Source of the DNA: CAYYAQ01 sp964469555
GTDB lineage: Bacteria > Planctomycetota > UBA1135 > UBA2386
NCBI GenBank assembly: GCA_964469555.1
Contig: CAYYAQ010000211.1
Location: forward strand, 1-7,411
Reading direction: 5' to 3'
Length of the DNA stretch: 7,411 nt
The notes beneath the pieces were generated by a model. That model was not told where the DNA came from, ran no database searches, and saw nothing but the letters and a program-made list of their open reading frames with translations. The position numbers and the translations under genes are program-made. Numbering within the stretch: the stretch's first letter is position 1; each line of letters begins with the position of its first letter. Below, piece after piece: positions 1 through 4,507 of this stretch.

Positions 1-840
1 GAGGTCACCTACATCCGCCCGGTCCACGCGGGAGACACCCTGCGCAACTACATCAAGGTCGAGGAAGTGCGGAACACATCCAACGGTAGGGAGAGTGTCA
101 TCAAGACGACGCACTGGCTCGTCAACCAGGAGGATGAGCCGGTCTTCTCCTTGGTCAAGATGTCCTTCTATCCCCACCTCATGGGGGTGGAGAACAGGGA
201 GGCCGAGCAGAGGCCCTTCGACCCCGTGACCAGCGCCCCCGTGGAAGGCGAGGACACTCCGCTGCGCAACATCATCGTGGAGGCTGAGGCTGCCGCCGTA
301 CCGCCCACGGCGGCCCACTCCGTCCTGGAGCCGGGACAGCTCTTCCTGCACCAGCGTGTACGCCCGATCGGGGTCACCGAAAACCTCTACCTGACCACTC
401 TCTTCCGCAACACGCACCCGGTCCACTCCGACTATCAGGCCTTCCAGCCCGAGGAGATCATCATCTGCGGGGGCTTCGTGATGGCGATGGTCCAGGCGGC
501 AACCTCCCGTGAGCTGCGCCAGATCCTGGACGAGGAAATCGTGCAGTGCTCGCACGTCAATCGGGTCACGCCAGGGAACAATATCGGGGCGATCTCCTAC
601 GTGATCGACGTCGAGGCGGGCCCATCGGAGCACCTCGAATGGGTGACGGTGAAGACCCTCGGCCTGAAGAACACCGACGTCGCCACCGAACTCGCCGGCG
701 TTGCGATCCCACGCGAACTTCTGCAGGGCGACCCGCTCAAACCCTCCGCAATCGAGTCCCTTTGCGCTGCCAGGTGCCCCTTCCTGACTCGCAGGATCGC
801 GCTACAGATGACCCGGAAACTCCTGCGCCCACGGTCGTAG
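1..840 (+). CDS. MaoC-family double-hotdog enoyl-CoA hydratase, 5'-truncated by window edge
   Basis: The frame is open from base 1, so the gene starts before the window; the GTG at 67 is an internal codon. The 279 visible residues end at a TAG. The first part (H-A-G-D-T-L near residue 10, then T-H-W-L-V-N-Q near 37-43) matches the end of a MaoC-like hotdog domain, where 'AGDTL' and 'NQ.GE.V' are typical. A linker of about 50 residues leads to a second hotdog domain with R-N-T-H-P-V-H-S-D at about residues 136-144, the position of the hydratase-2 motif (D-x-N-P-[LIV]-H). MaoC proteins hydrate or dehydrate 2-enoyl-CoA thioesters in the cytoplasm; two-domain members include the 2-methylfumaryl-CoA (mesaconyl-CoA) hydratases, which I consider the nearest relatives. 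The usual catalytic Asp appears as Asn here while the His is kept. The substrate cannot be fixed from sequence, and no pathway neighbours are visible downstream. Confidence 0.8.
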   Translation, partial: EVTYIRPVHAGDTLRNYIKVEEVRNTSNGRESVIKTTHWLVNQEDEPVFSLVKMSFYPHLMGVENREAEQRPFDPVTSAPVEGEDTPLRNIIVEAEAAAVPPTAAHSVLEPGQLFLHQRVRPIGVTENLYLTTLFRNTHPVHSDYQAFQPEEIIICGGFVMAMVQAATSRELRQILDEEIVQCSHVNRVTPGNNIGAISYVIDVEAGPSEHLEWVTVKTLGLKNTDVATELAGVAIPRELLQGDPLKPSAIESLCAARCPFLTRRIALQMTRKLLRPRS

Positions 841-924
841 CCCACAAAGAGCATGCGCCGGACGGCAGGCGATCCAAAGGGCCTGCACATTCCGCCTCAC
901 CTCCCCGCCCTCGCTGGAGCTTGA

Positions 925-1173
925 CTCCCAGTCCGGCTCACCTTCAAGGACAAGCGACGACACCCGGAGCGGATGTTGTGGTCCAAGCTTGTGCAGCGGG
1001 TGTTTCTCGCGGCTGTGTTGCACTGTCCCCGCGGTGGGCGGCGCCGGGTCTTGGCGATGATCTTCAATCCGGTGTCGATCGAACGAGTGTTGCGGCATCC
1101 GGGTTTGCCGCACCAGCCCATGCCGCGCGCGGTGCCGCGGCCGGTGCAGGTTGGGTTACCGTTCTCGGCTTGA
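925..1173 (+). pseudogene. Decayed C-terminal remnant of an IS91-type transposase
   Basis: The 973-1173 frame encodes a 66-residue peptide resembling the C-terminal tail of IS91-type transposases: W-x-x-L-x-x-R-V-F, then a zinc-ribbon half 'CP.CGGRRRVLA', then 'I..P..I.R.LRHLGLP' and a Pro/Arg-rich end. Here the ribbon reads C-P-R-G-G (1024-1038), as if one Cys codon were lost, and 'RHLGLP' has become R-H-P-G-L-P. The frame extends upstream to a stop at 922-924 through V-R-L-T-F-K-D, which resembles a more N-terminal piece of the same family ('Y.LK..W.DGT'). This would mean an internal deletion joined two distant parts. No catalytic HUH or Tyr region is present, so it cannot be active. It lies 84 bases after the MaoC gene. 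The identification is from motif memory; together with the hairpin at 1243-1258 it is the only recognisable content of the gene-free stretch 841-1283. Confidence 0.6.
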
Positions 1174-1242
1174 CGCGCGGCAGCGATGTCGGGGTCGCGC
1201 TATCCGAATAGTCGGCCGGCCCCGATGCGTCAGGTTCTGATT

Positions 1243-1258
1243 GAGCGAGCACTCGCTC
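1243..1258 (-). terminator. Short hairpin downstream of the minus-strand small gene
   Basis: GAGCGA and TCGCTC form a perfect 6-bp stem around the tetraloop GCAC. It sits about 26 bases past the stop codon of the minus-strand gene at 1284-1592, a normal place for a terminator. No T-tract follows on the minus strand, so a classical intrinsic terminator is not proven. It may only protect the 3' end or may be chance in GC-rich DNA. Confidence 0.3.
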
Positions 1259-1283
1259 CGCAGATCCTCGCGTCGAACTCGGA

Positions 1284-1592
1284 CTACCCGCCCTTGCCAG
1301 CCAGCGGGTTCTTGAGGGTCTTTCGCCCGCTCTTGATGTAGGCGTCGAGAGCGGTCCTCGCGCCCTTGCCATAGTAGCTATCGCCATATCTGTCGGCGAG
1401 CTTCTCCAACTTGACGGCAAGGGGCTTGAGCCTGGTCATGTAGTACAGCGCCGTTTTCTCCACGGCCTTGGCGCGGCTCCGTGGGGACTTGATCTTGTTA
1501 TTGCTCGCGCGGCGCTTCTTGAACTTCGCGTCAACCTCATCGAGGGTTTGAAAGACCGCAGCGTAGGACTTGCCTACTGAGTTACCCTCCAT
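1284..1592 (-). CDS. Small lysine-rich helical protein, unknown function
   Basis: This is a 102-residue frame from an ATG at 1592 to a TAG at 1284-1286. I do not recognise the family. The product is strongly basic, with Lys/Arg clusters at about residues 24-40, 56-68 and 90-100. It looks mostly helical: about 7-30, 40-68 (with 'KLEKLADRYG') and 73-97. It has no signal peptide, transmembrane segment or Cys. Codons are mostly G/C-ended and the composition is protein-like, which supports a real gene. The start is uncertain. AGGAG lies directly against the ATG with no spacing, so a GTG at 1608-1610 (six codons longer) or a TTG at 1637 are alternatives. It is convergent with the transposase remnant and divergent from the secreted-protein gene at 1792. 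A nucleic-acid-binding role would fit the charge but is only a guess. Confidence 0.55.
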   Translation of the reverse strand: MEGNSVGKSYAAVFQTLDEVDAKFKKRRASNNKIKSPRSRAKAVEKTALYYMTRLKPLAVKLEKLADRYGDSYYGKGARTALDAYIKSGRKTLKNPLAGKGG

Positions 1593-1709
1593 CTCCTGAT
1601 CGGTATGCACCCCGACCCGGTGGCGAACGCGCTGCAAGGATCGGTCAGGAATTCACAGGAGTTCATCGACGCTGAAGCGCAACGGTAATGCGCGCCACGA
1701 CGCAATCCA

Positions 1710-1738
1710 CTGGCCCCACCCTCGAATTGCGATATCCT
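1710..1738 (+). promoter_or_regulatory. Candidate promoter for the secreted-protein gene
   Basis: CTGGCC (1710-1715) and TATCCT (1733-1738) are separated by 17 bases, the normal sigma-70 spacing, and lie 53 bases before the ATG at 1792. The -35 match to TTGACA is poor and the -10 match is moderate. A related TTGGCC...TAAGCT arrangement precedes the Kelch gene. Support is weak and by eye only. Confidence 0.25.
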
Positions 1739-1750
1739 GCACCATCCTCG

Positions 1751-1759
1751 CCCCCCCCC
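1751..1759 (+). repeat. Homopolymer tract of nine C residues
   Basis: Nine consecutive C residues lie 32 bases upstream of the ATG at 1792, between the candidate -10 box and the ribosome-binding site. The tract is therefore likely in the 5' untranslated leader. Such tracts change length by slipped-strand replication and are also prone to sequencing error. Confidence 0.9.
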
Positions 1760-1791
1760 GACCCAGCCTACCACACCTCCTGGAGCACCTC

Positions 1792-2895
1792 ATGAAACTC
1801 TCTCTCACGATCCCCATCGCACTCGCCCTCTTCTTCGCACTCGCGCCGGTAAAGGCCCAGGACAAGGTGATTCCGGTCTCGCTGACCAGCGTGGAGGGCA
1901 ACGCGTTGAGCGTCTACCACTTCGGCTACAAGTATCCGAGATCCCAACAGATCTGGCGCAACAGCGCCATCACCAACTCCAGCGTCGCACTGATCAACGG
2001 CCTGCAGTACCGCCGGGACACAGGTCAAACAAACGCCTACGCCGCCTTCGTCTACACGAAAGCCACGTTCTCCATCGGGTCCTCGACCAAGTCTCCCGGG
2101 TCGATGTCGACCACGTTCGCGACCAACGTGACCTCCCCGCTGACCGTGGTGCTGAACGCCGGGACGTTCAACCTGCCAGCACAGCCGGCACCGACCAGCA
2201 GGCCAGCCGCGTTCAACGTCGGCATCAACTGGACGACGCCCTACATCTACGACACGAAGAGGGGCAACCTGATCCTGCAGATCGAACTCCCCGGACCTGA
2301 CGCGAAACTCAATTACTTTTGCGATGCGGAATCGACGGTCAGCGGGAATGGCATCGTCACCCCATTCGGCACAGGCGGCGCGTTCGCAAACCCGGAACTC
2401 TACAAGCTGAGCGCCGCCGCGGGCGAACTCGCTCCGGGCGGCAGCCTCGACATCAGTTGCGGTACTTTCAAGAAGGCCTACACCGGCGCCCTGATCCTCG
2501 GGCTTTCGAACACGAGGTGGTCTGGGAGCGCGTTGCCGTGGAACCTCGCGGTGATCGGTGCGCCGAAGAACAACCTGTACGTCAGCCTGGACATGCAATT
2601 TCCGTTCTCTGCGACCGGGAGCGGCTCGTCGTTCAACTCCTCGTTCAAGGTCCCGATTCCCGGTAGCCCCACCTACGGCGGCGTGACGCTCCACGCCCAG
2701 GCGTGGTACGCGGACAGCGGTGCGAACGCCGCCGGCCTCGTCGCAACAAACGCACTCACGCTGTCCACGTCGAAGACCCCGGCCGCCGCAACCCAGACGG
2801 TCGGCCACTACAACAACAGCACCCCGGGCGGCAGATACATGTTCGGCTCGCGATTCGGCGGCCCGGTGATCAAGTTCCTCGGCACCATCAAGTAG
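1792..2895 (+). CDS. Secreted beta-sandwich protein with planctomycete-type C-terminal domain
   Basis: This encodes 367 residues. The start is supported by GGAG at 1782-1785, six bases before the ATG, and by a classic signal peptide: K2, a hydrophobic core over about 5-19, and V-K-A|Q-D for signal peptidase I cleavage after residue 22. The mature protein has a beta-rich first part (about 23-205) with a Ser/Thr-dense segment at 94-115 and a G-N-L-I-L-Q motif near 158. A second beta-rich domain (about 206-325) follows, with G-L-S-N-T-R (237-242), L-P-W-N-L (248-252) and A-N-A-A-G-L (311-316). These motifs recur in order at the C-terminus of the Kelch protein encoded at 3104. Two Cys (177, 223) could form a disulfide outside the cytoplasm. 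A short tail (326-367) is particular to this protein. I see no catalytic motif, so a structural, adhesive or surface role is inferred. It is probably monocistronic, given the hairpin after its stop. Confidence 0.85.
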   Translation: MKLSLTIPIALALFFALAPVKAQDKVIPVSLTSVEGNALSVYHFGYKYPRSQQIWRNSAITNSSVALINGLQYRRDTGQTNAYAAFVYTKATFSIGSSTKSPGSMSTTFATNVTSPLTVVLNAGTFNLPAQPAPTSRPAAFNVGINWTTPYIYDTKRGNLILQIELPGPDAKLNYFCDAESTVSGNGIVTPFGTGGAFANPELYKLSAAAGELAPGGSLDISCGTFKKAYTGALILGLSNTRWSGSALPWNLAVIGAPKNNLYVSLDMQFPFSATGSGSSFNSSFKVPIPGSPTYGGVTLHAQAWYADSGANAAGLVATNALTLSTSKTPAAATQTVGHYNNSTPGGRYMFGSRFGGPVIKFLGTIK

Positions 2896-2924
2896 CGATT
2901 CGCCCAGAATCAAGGGACTCGAAT

Positions 2925-2952
2925 GCGACGGTCCTCAGGTGAGGGCCGTCGC
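2925..2952 (+). terminator. 12-bp hairpin, probable terminator of the secreted-protein gene
   Basis: GCGACGGTCCTC (2925-2936) and GAGGGCCGTCGC (2941-2952) pair over 12 base pairs with one T-G wobble, closing the loop AGGT. The stem starts 30 bases after the stop at 2893-2895. No run of T follows (TCGTTG only), so it may stop transcription inefficiently, need Rho, or protect the 3' end. It is the strongest inverted repeat I found in the window. Confidence 0.6.
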
Positions 2953-3031
2953 TCGTTGAGGGCTGAGGCTCCTCGCGGAGACCGGATTGAGCGGGCCTCG
3001 CCTTTGTCTAGGACCCATCTTCAGTGATCAG

Positions 3032-3058
3032 TTGGCCACCCCATCCCTTGGTTAAGCT
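3032..3058 (+). promoter_or_regulatory. Weak candidate promoter for the Kelch-CotH operon
   Basis: TTGGCC (3032-3037) and TAAGCT (3053-3058) lie 45 bases or more upstream of the ATG at 3104, with 15 bases between them, shorter than ideal. The region between the hairpin at 2925-2952 and the Kelch gene must contain the operon promoter if that hairpin terminates. This is the best-looking candidate by eye, supported only by its resemblance to the sequence at 1710-1738. Confidence 0.2.
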
Positions 3059-3103
3059 ACGCTGACTCTCGCTCTCGCCTCGAAACACCTCGGAGCCTGC
3101 CCA

Positions 3104-4501
3104 ATGCCACCTGTTCGATCTCCTCGGGTGTTCAGCACGTGCACCTTGTTCTCGTTCCTGTTCTGCCAGCCACTGCTCGCGCAGGCCACGTGGACCAAAC
3201 TCGCGCCCACGATGTTGCCGACCCAACGGACCGAGGTGGTCATGGCCAGCGATGGAACCGGCGCTCTGGTGTACGGTGGCATCATCTTGAACAACGTCTA
3301 CGTCGGCGACATCTGGCGGTTCGACGGCAAGAACTGGACGGACCTCAAGCCCGCGACGCCGGTCCCGCCGATTCGCGGACGCCTCGCCGGGGATTGGGAT
3401 CTGGTCCGGAGTCGACTCGTGATCTTCGGTGGCCAGGGCACGACCGGTAACCTGGGCGACACGTGGGAGTACGACAAGGCGACAAACAAGTGGAGCAATC
3501 CCAAGCCGACGGTCGCACCGAGTGCGCGCGCCCACGCGCGAATGGCGTACGAGTTGAAGGGCTTGCGCATGATCTTGTTCGGTGGCGCCAGGACGGCGGA
3601 GACCTGGTCGTGGAACGGACTGATGTGGACCAACCTCACCGCTACGGTGACGAAATCCCCGAGCGGACGTGATCAGGTCAACATGGCGACGAACCAGCGC
3701 ACGGGCGAGATCGTCCTCTTCGGCGGCACGACGAACGGTGGCAACACCGGGATCATCGGCGACACCTGGATCTGGAACGGCAAGGACTGGCGGCAGGTCG
3801 TGACCAAGACGACGCCGGGTGGTAGCGGCATCCGAAATGGTAAGTTGACCTACGACGAGGTGCGCGACCGGATCGTGCTCTACGGCGGCTTCAAGGGTGC
3901 TGGTGGATTCTCGGACAGTGTGTGGGAGTTCGACGGCACCGACTGGACCGAGCGCCTGCCGACGACGCGTCCGGTGGCGCGCGCCGGCATGGGGTTCGCT
4001 TTCGTCAGGTCGCTCGGCACGACCATCATGTTCAGTGGTTATCCGTACCCCGCGCAGAACGAGACCTGGAGCTACCAGACGTCGAAAGTCGCGAAGTATG
4101 AGGCGGGCGGGGTCGGTTGTGCGGGTGCAGCCGGGACGCCGGCCCTCACCGGAGCGCCGCCGTGGCTCGGCGACACGCTGACGCTGACTGTGCGTAACGT
4201 GCCTGCCAGCGGCCCGACATTCCTGTTCATCGGCCTGTCGAACACGAAATACGGCACGGTAACGCTGCCGTTGAACCTCGGCTTCATGAATGCGCCGAAG
4301 TGCTCGCTCCTGGTCGACCCGGTGTTGCAGTTCTCGATGCCGACTTCACTGGGTGTCGCCACGTTCAGTGCGCCGCTACCGACGACCGCGGCCCTGGCGG
4401 GTGTCGTCTTCTACAATCAGTCGTACGCCGCCGACAAGACGGCGAATGCCGCGGGAATCGTGGTCTCCAACTACGGCAAGGGCACCGCAGGCCTGCGCTG
4501 A
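3104..4501 (+). CDS. Secreted Kelch-repeat beta-propeller protein
   Basis: This encodes 465 residues. GGAG at 3092-3095, eight bases before the ATG, supports the start, as does a signal peptide with a hydrophobic core (about 12-24) and L-L-A|Q cleavage near residue 26. Six Kelch-like blades follow, each with a hydrophobic 'V/I-L/F-F/Y-G-G' strand and a W about 10-25 residues later in 'DTW.W..K.W' form: about 55-83, 104-134, 156-178, 203-232, 257-285 and 307-327. The sixth has F-S-G instead of F-G-G. The early T-W-T-K-L strand (29-33) may close the ring. The propeller should be a binding platform for protein or glycan; no galactose oxidase-type catalytic residues are evident. The C-terminal domain (about 331-465) carries G-L-S-N-T-K (377-382), L-P-L-N-L (388-392) and A-N-A-A-G-I (447-452), shared with the protein encoded at 1792. 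The CotH-kinase gene starts six bases after its stop, indicating one operon. Confidence 0.9.
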   Translation: MPPVRSPRVFSTCTLFSFLFCQPLLAQATWTKLAPTMLPTQRTEVVMASDGTGALVYGGIILNNVYVGDIWRFDGKNWTDLKPATPVPPIRGRLAGDWDLVRSRLVIFGGQGTTGNLGDTWEYDKATNKWSNPKPTVAPSARAHARMAYELKGLRMILFGGARTAETWSWNGLMWTNLTATVTKSPSGRDQVNMATNQRTGEIVLFGGTTNGGNTGIIGDTWIWNGKDWRQVVTKTTPGGSGIRNGKLTYDEVRDRIVLYGGFKGAGGFSDSVWEFDGTDWTERLPTTRPVARAGMGFAFVRSLGTTIMFSGYPYPAQNETWSYQTSKVAKYEAGGVGCAGAAGTPALTGAPPWLGDTLTLTVRNVPASGPTFLFIGLSNTKYGTVTLPLNLGFMNAPKCSLLVDPVLQFSMPTSLGVATFSAPLPTTAALAGVVFYNQSYAADKTANAAGIVVSNYGKGTAGLR

Positions 4502-4507
4502 TTCCCG

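Noticed and set aside
67..69. GTG as the start of the MaoC-type gene
   Set aside because: The frame is open to base 1 and the residues before this codon (with H-A-G-D-T-L) are conserved hotdog sequence, so the true start lies outside the window.
546..1211. A 221-codon plus-strand frame running from the MaoC gene into the intergenic region
   Set aside because: Its first half is the +2 shadow of the hydratase gene, and its translation is Arg/Pro-rich with no family resemblance. The transposase-like signal sits in a different frame.
1214..1221. GGCCGGCC palindrome
   Set aside because: Short GC palindromes are expected by chance at this base composition, and nothing nearby gives it a role.
1802..1857. 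Lipoprotein signal for the secreted proteins
   Set aside because: None of the three signal peptides has a Cys at the cleavage site. All fit signal peptidase I with A|Q-like sites.
1768..2913. A 381-codon open frame on the minus strand opposite the secreted-protein gene
   Set aside because: The plus-strand gene has a signal peptide, a ribosome-binding site and a tail shared with the Kelch protein. The minus frame is Arg/Val/Gly-rich shadow sequence.
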